Positions 16,607-26,043 of a stretch of DNA of 64,000 bases are shown in pieces. Origin of the DNA: Aliidiomarina maris. GTDB lineage: Bacteria; Pseudomonadota; Gammaproteobacteria; Enterobacterales; Alteromonadaceae. The notes beneath the pieces are model-generated. The model was not told the DNA's origin and made no database searches. It worked only from the letters and a program-made list of their open reading frames with translations. The translations under genes and the position numbers were made by a program. Each line of letters opens with the position of its first letter. Within the stretch, counting starts at the first letter, position 1. The stretch covers positions 1 through 64,000 of the forward strand of contig NZ_PIPK01000010.1 of assembly GCF_003987335.1 (NCBI RefSeq), in the 5' to 3' direction.

Positions 16607-18237
16607 TCGTTTGCCGCGCGTTCAGCTTTAGCGTCACGCACAATCTGGCGCACGTCAGACAACAGCGCTTGGGCGTCATACACAATGCCATCGCGAATGG
16701 TGTAGCGAATGCCCGGTGTTTGCATCGGTTGGTTATTATCGTCTAAGCGGTAATGGCCTGTGCCATACAGCACTTTAAAGTTACCCAGTGGGTTGTCAGC
16801 GACCACCACCAAGTCGGCTTTTTTGCCTGGGACCACGCTGCCAATATCCTGCTCTAAGCCAAGTGCTTCGGCGCCATGTAAGGTCGCGGCTTGAATCACT
16901 TCTAGGGCGTTAAAGCCCGCTTCACGCAGTAGCTCCATTTCCTGAATATAGCCAAAACCATAAATTTTATAGATATAGCCCGAATCAGAGCCTAAGGTGA
17001 CGCGCCCGCCGTGGTTTTTATAATCATTTAAGAACGCCATCCATAAGCGATAGTTTTCACGCCATGCGATTTCATGGTCGGTGGTCCAGTCAAACCAATA
17101 GGAACCATGGCCGTAACGGCTTGGGGTGAAGAAGTCCCACAAGGTCGGCAAGGTGTATTCGTCATGCCACTCTGCGTTACGTTGGCGGGCTAAATCGCGG
17201 CTGGCTTCGTAAATATTCAGCGTCGGGTTGATAGTGAAATCGAGTTCTACCAGTTCGTCGCGTACTGCGTTCCAGCGCTCAGACCCGGGTGCGGCTGCTT
17301 GCTGCCACAATAGACCCGCTTCACCAAAGCGGTCTTGCTCGTTCTGGTAATTGTAGTCGGGCGAATAGTTTTGAATGCGCTGGTTGGTAAATAGCGCTTC
17401 CGGTAAGCCGTACCAATGCTCCATGGTGGTCAAACCCATGCGCGCAGAATCAAGTGCATTGGTGCGCACCACATTCAGCTGGGCATGGTGCATCATCGTA
17501 CCTAAGCCTTGTTGCTGGGCTTCGTCTAATGCCGCTGAGATAACCCGCGGTGGCGCACCGAAAAACTTAATCCCCGCGGCGCCTGCTGCAGCAATATTGC
17601 GCACCCATTCGCGTGCCTGCTCTGCGGTAATAATGGGCTCGACACTACCTTGACCAAAACCCACGTAAGGCACAATGCGTGGCGCGGCAATCTGATTCGC
17701 TGCCGCACGCTCGACATGGTCTAACGTCCAATCTAAGCCATTAAAACTGCCCGGTTCACGCACCGTGGTAATGCCGTGGGCAAGCCATAGCTTGAGTACA
17801 TACTCAGCAGGAATATTGTCAGCGGAACCCCCTAAGTGACCATGCATATCGACAAAGCCTGGCAAGACATAATGTCCGGTGAGGTCAATTTCCCGATCGT
17901 TAGGCCCAGCTTCAATCCGGCGCGGCGATACAATTGGCACCCCTGGGTAACCGACGGCATCTACGCGTACAATTCGGTCTTGTTCAATCACAATATCAAC
18001 GGGCCCCACCGCTGGGGCGCCTTCGCCATTGATCACCGTTGCCGCACGCAAAATTAAGCGCTCGTAAAGGCCTTCACCCTCACTGCGTTCTGGGGCGGCG
18101 GGCGGTGCCGCTTGGGCACTCGCAAGCAGCGTGGCACTGACAATGAGTGCTGAGGTGCTCACCCGCAGGGGGCGGCCAAGGGCGATACGTAAACGCGAAA
18201 GCAGGCGTTGCGAGGCAGGAAATTGAGCTCTAAACAT
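16603..18237 (-). CDS. Exported amidohydrolase, imidazolonepropionase-like
   Basis: 544 aa. An N-terminal signal peptide (hydrophobic STSALIVSATLLASAQA) points to export. The mature part is an amidohydrolase of the imidazolonepropionase/prolidase-like type, with the metal motif GFVDMHGHLGG, MMHHAQLN, and TLGSDSG near the end of the barrel, and the C-terminal strand region GKKADLVVVADNPLGN. Members hydrolyse amides or cyclic amides, often peptides; the substrate is unknown here. With the PH-like protein it sits between 6S RNA and fau. Confidence 0.82.
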   Translation of the reverse strand: MFRAQFPASQRLLSRLRIALGRPLRVSTSALIVSATLLASAQAAPPAAPERSEGEGLYERLILRAATVINGEGAPAVGPVDIVIEQDRIVRVDAVGYPGVPIVSPRRIEAGPNDREIDLTGHYVLPGFVDMHGHLGGSADNIPAEYVLKLWLAHGITTVREPGSFNGLDWTLDHVERAAANQIAAPRIVPYVGFGQGSVEPIITAEQAREWVRNIAAAGAAGIKFFGAPPRVISAALDEAQQQGLGTMMHHAQLNVVRTNALDSARMGLTTMEHWYGLPEALFTNQRIQNYSPDYNYQNEQDRFGEAGLLWQQAAAPGSERWNAVRDELVELDFTINPTLNIYEASRDLARQRNAEWHDEYTLPTLWDFFTPSRYGHGSYWFDWTTDHEIAWRENYRLWMAFLNDYKNHGGRVTLGSDSGYIYKIYGFGYIQEMELLREAGFNALEVIQAATLHGAEALGLEQDIGSVVPGKKADLVVVADNPLGNFKVLYGTGHYRLDDNNQPMQTPGIRYTIRDGIVYDAQALLSDVRQIVRDAKAERAANE

Positions 18238-18305
18238 GACAGATTCTCGTTGTTGTTATAAGGTGAGCGCATTCATTTTGACCTTCAGTGTGACAAGGGT
18301 CTGCG

Positions 18306-18962
18306 ATGCAGTCAATCTTCTCTCCACATGCTACCCATACCACCGAAGCGCAGGCGATTGCGGCCGAGCGTGCGGCACTGCGTCGCGCATTGCGTCAACG
18401 CCGCCAACAATTAACTGCCGACTTTCAACAGCAAGCCGCACAGCAATTGGTCACCCAAGTGCTGACACAAACTGACGTGCTAGCGGCTGAACGTATCGCT
18501 TTGTATCACTCATTTGGTGCCGAACTTGGCACCCAGCCTTTAATTGACGCCCTACTCGCTGCGGGTAAAAAGCTATGCCTGCCGGTGCTGCACCCATTCG
18601 CTAAGGGGCATTTATTGATGCTGAATGTGGAGCCGCACAGCGAATACCGGTTGAACACCTTTGGTATTCCTGAGCCGCCCCTGGATGTGCGCAACGTGGT
18701 ACGCTTAAGTGAGATTGATTGTATGCTGGTGCCCTTGGTGGGCTTTGATTTAGACGGCCAGCGCATTGGTATGGGCGGAGGCTTTTATGACCGCACCCTG
18801 GCGGGCTGGGCGCACGGCCGTTATCCGAGTTTACACGTGCTTGGCTTAGCCCATGATTGCCAACAGGTGGAGCGTATTCCGACGCAACCATGGGACGTGG
18901 CGCTTGGTGGGGTGATCACGCCGACACAAAGTTGGCGCTTTAGCTTGCCGCACTCAGTATAA
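18306..18962 (+). CDS. fau: 5-formyltetrahydrofolate cyclo-ligase
   Basis: 218 aa. Converts 5-formyl-THF to 5,10-methenyl-THF with ATP, recycling a folate storage form and inhibitor. Family marks are the basic start RAALRRALRQRRQQL, the LPVLHPFAKGHLLM strand, the phosphate-binding MLVPLVGFDLDGQRIGMGGGFYDR, and the LGLAHDCQQV end. The gene belongs to the zapA-ssrS-fau neighbourhood of gammaproteobacteria and leads into rpiA and serA. The N-terminal start is not certain; an in-frame ATG closer to the conserved part is lacking, so I keep 18306. Confidence 0.93.
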   Translation: MQSIFSPHATHTTEAQAIAAERAALRRALRQRRQQLTADFQQQAAQQLVTQVLTQTDVLAAERIALYHSFGAELGTQPLIDALLAAGKKLCLPVLHPFAKGHLLMLNVEPHSEYRLNTFGIPEPPLDVRNVVRLSEIDCMLVPLVGFDLDGQRIGMGGGFYDRTLAGWAHGRYPSLHVLGLAHDCQQVERIPTQPWDVALGGVITPTQSWRFSLPHSV

Positions 18963-19005
18963 TGACCTGATTGACTTACATTTGCTTTTATAGAGGAACT
19001 CAAAG

Positions 19006-19659
19006 ATGTCCGATAATGCCAAGAAAATGGCCGCCGAAGCCGCCCTAGAATACGTGAAACCTGGGATGATAGTCGGTGTCGGCACGGGTTCAACAGTCAA
19101 TTACTTCATTGACGCACTCGCCACCATGAAATACGACATTGAGGGTGCGGTATCAAGCTCTGAAGCTTCTACGCAGCGTCTCAAGGCCCATGGCATTGCG
19201 GTGTTCGACCTCAACGGCGTCAGCGACTTAGCGCTGTATGTTGACGGTGCCGATGAAGTGAATCGCCACAAGCAGATGATCAAAGGCGGTGGCGGTGCGT
19301 TAACCCGCGAAAAGATAGTCGCTGCAGTGGCCGAAACCTTTGTATGTATTGCCGATGACAGCAAGCTGGTGACTGCCCTCGGCGATTTCCCACTACCGGT
19401 CGAAGTGATTCCAATGGCACGTTCCTATGTGGCGCGCCAAATTGTGCGTCTGGGCGGTGACCCTGTGTTACGCGATGATTTCGTAACCGACAACGGCAAC
19501 GTTATTCTTGATGTTTATAACCTAAATATTGGCAAACCTATTGAGCTTGAGCATAAGCTCAATCAAATTACAGGAGTTGTCACCAATGGTTTATTTGCCG
19601 ATCGCAATGCAGACATCGTGTTGCTGAGCGACGGCAAAAGTGTGCGTACCATCACTTGA
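19006..19659 (+). CDS. rpiA: Ribose-5-phosphate isomerase A
   Basis: 217 aa, the standard length. Interconverts ribose 5-phosphate and ribulose 5-phosphate. Motifs include [14 protein letters not shown] (phosphate loop), YVDGADEVN with catalytic Asp residues, [14 protein letters not shown], and [15 protein letters not shown] near the end. GAGGAA lies just before the start. It stands between fau and serA, an order shared with E. coli. Confidence 0.97.
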   Translation: MSDNAKKMAAEAALEYVKPGMIVGVGTGSTVNYFIDALATMKYDIEGAVSSSEASTQRLKAHGIAVFDLNGVSDLALYVDGADEVNRHKQMIKGGGGALTREKIVAAVAETFVCIADDSKLVTALGDFPLPVEVIPMARSYVARQIVRLGGDPVLRDDFVTDNGNVILDVYNLNIGKPIELEHKLNQITGVVTNGLFADRNADIVLLSDGKSVRTIT

Positions 19660-19733
19660 TGCAAACGAACTAGCACACACGAAGTATAAAGTAAGCCCTT
19701 CATTCACCCGGCGGTTAAGGAAATGTTCGCCTC

Positions 19734-20966
19734 ATGAGCCAGAGTAATTCGTTAGATAAAAGCCGTATTCGTATTGTGTTATTAGAAGGTGTGCACCAAA
19801 GCGCCATCGACTGCCTGCAACGCCACGGCTATCACAATATTGAGATTCACCACACCGCATTGTCCGGTGACGAATTAACCGATGCTCTGGCGGATGCGCA
19901 TTTCGTCGGCATTCGTTCACGCACCCAATTGAGCGCCGAGGTATTGGCAAAGGCTCCGAAGCTGGTGGCAATTGGATGTTTTTGTATTGGTACCAACCAA
20001 GTCGACACCCAAGCCGCCAAAGCACTGGGTATTCCGGTATTCAATGCGCCGTTTTCGAATACCCGCAGCGTCGCCGAGTTGGTGCTAGCAAACATCATTT
20101 TCCTGTTACGCCGCATCCCACAAAAGAATGCAGCCTGTCACCGTGGTGAGTGGGACAAAAGCGCCCAGGGCGCGTTTGAAGCGCGCGGCAAGATCTTGGG
20201 TATTATCGGCTACGGCCACATTGGTACGCAGTTAGGTATCTTGGCCGAGCAACTGGGCATGCAAGTGATTTACTACGACATTGAAGAAAAATTGTCGTTA
20301 GGCAACGCGCAGCAAGTGAGTGCCTTGACCACGTTGTTAGAGCGTAGCGATGTGGTGACCTTACATGTGCCTGAAACCCGCGACACCCAAAATATGATAA
20401 GCCAGGACGAATTAAGCTACATGAAGCCTGGCAGTATGTTGATTAACGCCTCGCGCGGCACAGTGGTCGATATCGACGCTTTGGTGCATGCGCTGGATAG
20501 TAAGCATTTAAGCGGTGCGGCGCTGGACGTGTTCCCGGTCGAGCCCAAAGCGGCGAATGAAGCCTTTGTGTCGCCGTTGCAGCGCTTTGATAATGTCATT
20601 CTCACCCCGCATATTGGGGGGTCTACCCAGGAAGCTCAGGAAAACATTGGCGTAGAAGTGGCCGGTAAAATGGTCAAATACTCAGACAACGGCTCGACCT
20701 TATCGGCGGTCAACTTCCCAGAGGTATCGTTACCGTTGCACGCTGGTGCCAGCCGGATGCTGCATATTCACAAGAACCAACCTGGTGTGCTGCGCGCGGT
20801 GAACCAAACCTTCGCTGATTTGAATATCAACATTGCGGCGCAGTTCTTACAAACTGACAGCGAGATAGGTTATGTGGTGGTGGATGTCGACAGTGACCAA
20901 ACTGCGACCTTACTGGAGAACCTCAAAGCCATACCCGGCACCATTCGATGCCGCGTATTGCACTAG
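19734..20966 (+). CDS. serA: D-3-phosphoglycerate dehydrogenase
   Basis: 410 aa, matching the short enterobacterial type. First step of serine synthesis, oxidising 3-phosphoglycerate with NAD+. It has the NAD motif LGIIGYGHIGTQLG, the signature NASRGTVVDIDAL with its active-site neighbourhood, LTPHIGGSTQEAQENIG with the catalytic His, and a C-terminal ACT domain (HIHKNQPGVLRAVNQTF...) that binds serine for feedback inhibition. It converges on phoR with only 11 bp between the stops. Confidence 0.97.
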   Translation: MSQSNSLDKSRIRIVLLEGVHQSAIDCLQRHGYHNIEIHHTALSGDELTDALADAHFVGIRSRTQLSAEVLAKAPKLVAIGCFCIGTNQVDTQAAKALGIPVFNAPFSNTRSVAELVLANIIFLLRRIPQKNAACHRGEWDKSAQGAFEARGKILGIIGYGHIGTQLGILAEQLGMQVIYYDIEEKLSLGNAQQVSALTTLLERSDVVTLHVPETRDTQNMISQDELSYMKPGSMLINASRGTVVDIDALVHALDSKHLSGAALDVFPVEPKAANEAFVSPLQRFDNVILTPHIGGSTQEAQENIGVEVAGKMVKYSDNGSTLSAVNFPEVSLPLHAGASRMLHIHKNQPGVLRAVNQTFADLNINIAAQFLQTDSEIGYVVVDVDSDQTATLLENLKAIPGTIRCRVLH

Positions 20967-20977
20967 CAGGCACTCAC

Positions 20978-22339
20978 TTAGTTGCCTGCTATTTGGTTGC
21001 CTGAGTCTGCTGGTTCACGAGAGTTTGCCGCCTGAGTTTGCTCTACCAGCTCTGGCGGCAAAATGAAGCTAAAACAACTACCGCGCCCTACTTCGCTGTC
21101 CAGGTTCAAGCGTGAACGATGGGCTTCCAGGGCATGTTTTACAATCGATAAACCTAAGCCAGTGCCGCCAGTGGCACTATTGCGGTCCGCCTCTATACGA
21201 TAGAAACGTTCAGTTAAACGGCTTTGGTGAATAGGGTCAATACCTGGCCCGTTGTCGCACACCTTAAATTCAGCGCTGCGATGACGGCGTAACCAACTAA
21301 TATCGATCTGCCCGCCTTCGGGGGTGTATTTAATTGCATTGGTGAGTAAGTTCGACACCACCGCACGCAACTTATCAGCATTGCCATACACCGTCAGTGA
21401 ATCGTCTAACGCGAAGTTGATCTGGTGCTGCTTTTGCTGGTTCAACAACTCAGCGTCTTTGCCACAACTGCGAATAATCGCGGCTAAGTTGACCTCATCG
21501 GTAAAGGTTTCAGGGCCACTCGATTCAATCCGTGACAATTCCAGCAGTTGGCTGACCATATTCTGCATGCGGGTAGTTTGCGCGCTCATCTCATGAATGG
21601 CTTTACTTACCTGACGCGCTGGCAGCATTTCAGGCTCATCAAGCATTTCTAAGTAGCCTTGCATCACCGTCAGTGGCGTCTTTAATTCATGCGAGACGTT
21701 CGCAACGAAGTCCTTGCGCATACGTTCAAGCTTCGCCAGTTGGGTCACATCGCGCGCTATCAGCAAAAGCTGGTTGTCTGCGTAGGGCATAATTCGCACT
21801 TCGATGTCCATGGCATGGTGCGCTGGCGAATGCATGGTAATCGCGTGGTCAAATTCGCCAGACTTAAAATACTTCACAAAATGCGGGTGGCGGATCAAGT
21901 TGGTAATGCGCAGCCCACTGTCGCCCGGCCACTGTAAACCTAAGTACAATTGCGCCAGCTTATTTGCCCAGGTGACAGTGCCGTCTTCTTTAAGCACCAC
22001 CGCAGCATCGGGCATTGCTTCTGAGGCTTGGCGAAAGCGTCGGATTAACGTACTGAGTGAACGCTGGCGCGACTGGTTGCGGCGCAGCGTGCGGTAAATA
22101 CCATCAAAAATATCGGTCCAGACGCCACGCCCTGGGGGTGGCAGCAGCGTGCGGCTGTCCCACAACCAATGGGTGAGGCGATGAATAAAGTAATAATGCC
22201 ACACCAGCTTGAGCAGCAGCGCGAAGCATAATGTCTGCCAAAACGCGTCGAGGTACCAGCCCAGCATGGCAAAGGGCAGCACATACAACAGCAGCCCTTT
22301 GGCGATGCCATAGATAGAATAATGCTTACCCATGAACAA
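20978..22339 (-). CDS. phoR: Phosphate regulon sensor histidine kinase PhoR
   Basis: 453 aa. Two N-terminal membrane segments (residues about 12-50) and a short linker precede a PAS domain (MPDAAVVLKEDGTVTWANKLA). The HisKA box carries phosphoacceptor His217 in FVANVSHELKTPLT. The HATPase domain has the N box NLLTNAIKYTPEGG, DNGPGID and GGTGLGLSIVKH. PhoR reads the state of the Pst transporter through PhoU and phosphorylates PhoB. It follows phoB by 5 bp. Confidence 0.95.
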   Translation of the reverse strand: MFMGKHYSIYGIAKGLLLYVLPFAMLGWYLDAFWQTLCFALLLKLVWHYYFIHRLTHWLWDSRTLLPPPGRGVWTDIFDGIYRTLRRNQSRQRSLSTLIRRFRQASEAMPDAAVVLKEDGTVTWANKLAQLYLGLQWPGDSGLRITNLIRHPHFVKYFKSGEFDHAITMHSPAHHAMDIEVRIMPYADNQLLLIARDVTQLAKLERMRKDFVANVSHELKTPLTVMQGYLEMLDEPEMLPARQVSKAIHEMSAQTTRMQNMVSQLLELSRIESSGPETFTDEVNLAAIIRSCGKDAELLNQQKQHQINFALDDSLTVYGNADKLRAVVSNLLTNAIKYTPEGGQIDISWLRRHRSAEFKVCDNGPGIDPIHQSRLTERFYRIEADRNSATGGTGLGLSIVKHALEAHRSRLNLDSEVGRGSCFSFILPPELVEQTQAANSREPADSGNQIAGN

Positions 22340-22344
22340 ACGGC

Positions 22345-23031
22345 TTAGCGGTTAGAGAAGCGGTAACCAACTCCGCGCACGGTTTGCACCAAGCGATCAT
22401 GCCCATGCAGGCTAATGGCTTTGCGCAAACGGCGGATATGAACGTCAACGGTTCTGTCTTCAACAAATACATTGGTGCCCCACACGTGGTCGAGTAGTTG
22501 CTCACGAGAGTATACGCGATCTGAGTGGGTCATAAAGAAATGCAACAAGCGAAATTCAGTCGGCCCCATATCGAGTGGGTCGCTATTTGCAGTCACCCGG
22601 TGGGACACCGGGTCAAGCTTGAGTCCTTCCACTTCAAGAGGTTCATCCAGTGAGGTGGGTGACACGCGACGGAACACAGCACGCATACGCGCCATCAGTT
22701 CTTTGGGCGAAAAAGGCTTAGTGATATAGTCGTCGGCGCCGACTTCGAGGCCGCGAATTTTATCTTCTTCTTCGCTACGCGCGGTCAACATAATAATTGG
22801 GATATGGCGCGTATGTTCCTGGCTCTTAATTTGCTTCGCCAACTGCACCCCACTACCGCCAGGTAGCATCCAGTCCAATAAAATCATGTCGGGGTAAGGT
22901 TCTGTGATTGCGGCTAAACCGCGCTCGAAGTCGCCAGCTTCCACAGGCTGATAACCATGTTGTTCCATGACAAATGCCAGCATTTCACGAATTGGGGCTT
23001 CATCTTCAACAATAAGTATCTTGCGCGCCAT
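22345..23031 (-). CDS. phoB: Phosphate regulon response regulator PhoB
   Basis: 228 aa, OmpR/PhoB type. The receiver domain has acidic ED at residues 9-10, the phosphorylated Asp53 ([12 protein letters not shown]) and Lys105 (YITKPF). The C-terminal winged helix contains [13 protein letters not shown] and the recognition region [16 protein letters not shown]. Phosphorylated PhoB activates genes with Pho boxes. One such box lies upstream of this gene, which suggests autoactivation, and others lie before pstC at the other end of the window. Confidence 0.97.
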   Translation of the reverse strand: MARKILIVEDEAPIREMLAFVMEQHGYQPVEAGDFERGLAAITEPYPDMILLDWMLPGGSGVQLAKQIKSQEHTRHIPIIMLTARSEEEDKIRGLEVGADDYITKPFSPKELMARMRAVFRRVSPTSLDEPLEVEGLKLDPVSHRVTANSDPLDMGPTEFRLLHFFMTHSDRVYSREQLLDHVWGTNVFVEDRTVDVHIRRLRKAISLHGHDRLVQTVRGVGYRFSNR

Positions 23032-23087
23032 AGGGTCCTCGTTATCCTGTCTTATTGTCTGTGTATGCCAGCATTATGGCGTCATTT

Positions 23088-23106
23088 AATGACACTTTTA
23101 TGACTG
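23088..23106 (-). promoter_or_regulatory. Pho box upstream of phoB
   Basis: On the minus strand CAGTCATAAAAGTGTCATT matches the Pho-box consensus (two CTGTCAT-like heptamers 11 bp apart) at 16 of 19 positions. It lies 57 bp before the phoB start, as expected for positive autoregulation. Confidence 0.75.
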
Positions 23107-23274
23107 TTACCAAATTGTGTCAACTTTTTCGGTTAAAAATCAGTTGCACAGCAACGCCAGCTTGGTAGAGTGGCAAACTACGAAATAACCTTATCAAGAG
23201 TGCCTAAGTGGCGATGACGGATAATTGCAAAGTGACAGTATGGGGTCAACAGCACTTGCTTGCGAGGCGGTCGC

Positions 23275-25011
23275 ATGGTGCCGTTTAATCGCATTTCACG
23301 AAAATTACTGACCCGCGTTCTGTCGGTTTATTTTGTCATTACCCTATTAATCACCAGCCTGCATATTGCGGCCGAATACTTTAATACTAAGCGCTACATC
23401 GTGTCTGAGCTGGCCCAGCAGCAATACACCGTTGGCGGCAGTTTAACCCGCTCGCTGTGGGAATTTAATGACCCTAACACCACGGCTATCGTTGAAGGCT
23501 TGATTAATATGCCCTCCGTCGGTGGTGTGTTAGTCCGCGACGATCAAGGCCAGGTGATTATTCAACGTGGCACGACCTTTGACCCCGAGTCATTGCCGAT
23601 GCGCAATGAAGTGGTTTCGTTACCTGAAATCAATGGCGTGTTTGGGCACTACAGCCCCTTGGTGTTTGAATTTTCGGGGCAGTCTACCCGCGTCGGCGAC
23701 GTGGCGATATTTTCTAACCGCGAGGTCGCCATTGAGCGCTTGAAAGTCAGCCTGCTATTTCTAGTCGTCAATGCCATTGTCAAAAGTACGCTATTAATTT
23801 TATTGTTTAGCTTCGCATTTCAACGGCTACTCAATCGGCCGTTTCGTCAGTTAAGCCAGCAAATCGAGAATTTTCATCTGGATGACCTTGAGCATTCACG
23901 TTTGCACTTGAAGGGCCAGCACAATAACGAATTTACGCAGGTCGAAGACGCTTACAATCAGCTGATTGATAACTTACAAGCGCACCAAGCTGAGCTTAAG
24001 TTCACCGAGCAGCAGCTGCGCCAAGTCAACCAGCAACTCGACAGTCAGAATAATTTGCTGGAACAGGAAGTGGCACGCAAAACCTCGCGTCTGAGCCACC
24101 TAATGATGGACTTACAAAGCCGCCGCCACGAATTAGAGCAGCGCCAATATAAGCTGGAGCAGGAAATTCGCCAGCGTAAACTGACTGAAAGTACGTTGAA
24201 ACGCACCAATCAACGTTTAAAAGAGTCCTTAGAAACCTTGCAGCGTGCCCAAAGCCAGTTGGTTGAATCAGAAAAGCTTGCATCTTTAGGTGGCTTAGTT
24301 GCGGGCATCACCCACGACATCAATACCCCAATTGGGATTGGCGTGACCGCCAGTTCATTTTTAGCCGACCGCGTTGAACAGCTCGCCATTGCCCTTGAGG
24401 ATAAGAGCTTAACCCAAAGCCAACTGCAGCAATTTATCCGTGACAGCCGTGAAAGCACCCAATTGCTGGACGGCAACCTAAACCGTGCGCGCGATTTAAT
24501 TGAAAGTTTCAAGCAAGTGGCCGTCGACCAAACGTCCGAAGCCTTGCGCGATATTTGTGTGCTGGAATATATCGAAGGTGTAGTGCAGTCGTTGCGCCCT
24601 AAACTGCGGCATAGCGGCCACCAAGTCGTGGTTGAATGTGAACCCAACATTCGTGTGCGGTGCTTGGCCGGCTCTCTCGCCCAAGTGCTGACCAATATGA
24701 TCTTGAACTCGTTGGTGCATGCATTTGAAGGTATTGAGAACGGCCAAATACGTATTCGCGTGCGTGCCCACAACGACACCCTGACCTGCACCTACCAAGA
24801 TAACGGTAACGGCATGAGCCAGGAGCATCTTGATCATCTGTTCGACCCGTTTTTCACCACCCGCCCGAATGACGGCGGTAGCGGCTTGGGCACCCATATT
24901 ATTCGTAATATCCTGACCCAAACTTTAAAAGGCGACATCACAGCACATAGCGCACCGGGTAAAGGTTTACGCTATGATTTCCATTTTCCCGTTGCAGTAC
25001 TGAACACCTAA
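23275..25011 (+). CDS. Orphan membrane sensor histidine kinase
   Basis: 578 aa from the ATG at 23275; a TTG at 23260 is also possible. A first membrane segment (about residues 15-32) and a second (about 160-185) bracket a periplasmic sensor domain of about 125 residues. A HAMP-like segment and a long coiled coil (about 235-335) follow. The kinase core carries His347 in LASLGGLVAGITHDINTPIG, the N box LTNMILNSLVHAF, and DNGNGM with GSGLGTHIIRN. No response regulator gene is adjacent, so its partner is unknown. It is divergent from phoB. Confidence 0.88.
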   Translation: MVPFNRISRKLLTRVLSVYFVITLLITSLHIAAEYFNTKRYIVSELAQQQYTVGGSLTRSLWEFNDPNTTAIVEGLINMPSVGGVLVRDDQGQVIIQRGTTFDPESLPMRNEVVSLPEINGVFGHYSPLVFEFSGQSTRVGDVAIFSNREVAIERLKVSLLFLVVNAIVKSTLLILLFSFAFQRLLNRPFRQLSQQIENFHLDDLEHSRLHLKGQHNNEFTQVEDAYNQLIDNLQAHQAELKFTEQQLRQVNQQLDSQNNLLEQEVARKTSRLSHLMMDLQSRRHELEQRQYKLEQEIRQRKLTESTLKRTNQRLKESLETLQRAQSQLVESEKLASLGGLVAGITHDINTPIGIGVTASSFLADRVEQLAIALEDKSLTQSQLQQFIRDSRESTQLLDGNLNRARDLIESFKQVAVDQTSEALRDICVLEYIEGVVQSLRPKLRHSGHQVVVECEPNIRVRCLAGSLAQVLTNMILNSLVHAFEGIENGQIRIRVRAHNDTLTCTYQDNGNGMSQEHLDHLFDPFFTTRPNDGGSGLGTHIIRNILTQTLKGDITAHSAPGKGLRYDFHFPVAVLNT

Positions 25012-25105
25012 GTTAAACTAGGCGGCTACCATGCATGCTTGGTGTTATTACCGCGCATGATGCCTTTTAGCCTTGCACGGCTACAGCAGTTTAACGGAGT
25101 TTCCA

Positions 25106-26011
25106 ATGTGGTTTAGAAACCTACGGGTGTATCAGTTTACCCAGCCCTTTAGCCTTCCTGACGATCTTGACGCACAGCTAGAGCAATACCCTTTTAACCC
25201 CTGTGGACGCCACCAGTTGGCTAGCTTTGGTTTCGTATCTCCGTTTGGTGAGCGCTCTGAAGTGCTGCACCATAAAGTGGGGCAAAATGTGCTGATTTGC
25301 GCCAAAAAAGAAGAAAAGGTTCTGCCCGCCAGCGCCATTAACGCGATGTTAGATGACAAAGCCGAAGCCTATGCACAAGAGCATGCGCGCCCAATGCCTA
25401 AGAAAGAGCGTAGCGCTTTAAAAGAAGACATTGTGCACGAAATGCTACCCCAAGCATTTAGCCGCTTTAGCGTGATTTGGGCGTATATTGATTTAGCCGG
25501 TCAGCGCTTACTTGTCGACAGTTCAGCCAGTGCTAAAGCGGAAGATTTCAATAGCTTATTACGCGGCGCATTAGGCTCGCTGGCCGTTAAACCTTGGGGC
25601 GCGCAGCAGTCAGGCGATGTGTTTTTTACTGAGTGGCTACAGCAGCAAGCTGCGCCAACACCATTTGAGCTAGGTACCGAAGCCGAGCTTAAAGGGTTAG
25701 GCGATGAACCTGCGAGCGTGCGATTAAAGCAGCAAGATCTAACCAGCGAAGAAGTTCAAAGCCATCTTGCCCATGCCAAGGTTGCGACCAAGTTAGGCTT
25801 AGTTTGGGACAACCACATGAGCTTCGTGTTAGAAGATGACTACGCGATTAAACGCCTTCAGTTTAGCGATGTGGTGAAAGAAAAGAACGATGACATGGCC
25901 GGTGCCGATAAAGCTGACCAGTTGGATGCCGACTTTACCCTGATGGCACTCGAGTGTAATGCGCTGATGGATGAACTAGCCACCGCTTTGGGCCAAACCA
26001 ACGACGACTAA
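25106..26011 (+). CDS. rdgC: Recombination-associated protein RdgC
   Basis: 301 aa from the ATG at 25106, which gives the family start MWFRNLRVYQFTQPF. The frame continues upstream to 25073 without family likeness. RdgC forms a ring-shaped dimer around DNA and limits RecA loading. Conserved stretches include NPCGRHQLASFGFVSPFG, KEEKVLPASAIN and FSRFSVIWAYIDL. It stands alone between the orphan kinase and a convergent HDOD gene. Confidence 0.95.
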   Translation: MWFRNLRVYQFTQPFSLPDDLDAQLEQYPFNPCGRHQLASFGFVSPFGERSEVLHHKVGQNVLICAKKEEKVLPASAINAMLDDKAEAYAQEHARPMPKKERSALKEDIVHEMLPQAFSRFSVIWAYIDLAGQRLLVDSSASAKAEDFNSLLRGALGSLAVKPWGAQQSGDVFFTEWLQQQAAPTPFELGTEAELKGLGDEPASVRLKQQDLTSEEVQSHLAHAKVATKLGLVWDNHMSFVLEDDYAIKRLQFSDVVKEKNDDMAGADKADQLDADFTLMALECNALMDELATALGQTNDD

Positions 26012-26043
26012 CGGCCACCCAATCCAGGCCTAGTCGCACAAAG

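Noticed and set aside
24210-24921. Long minus-strand open frames within the orphan kinase gene
   Set aside because: They are antisense shadows of the HisKA and HATPase coding sequence.
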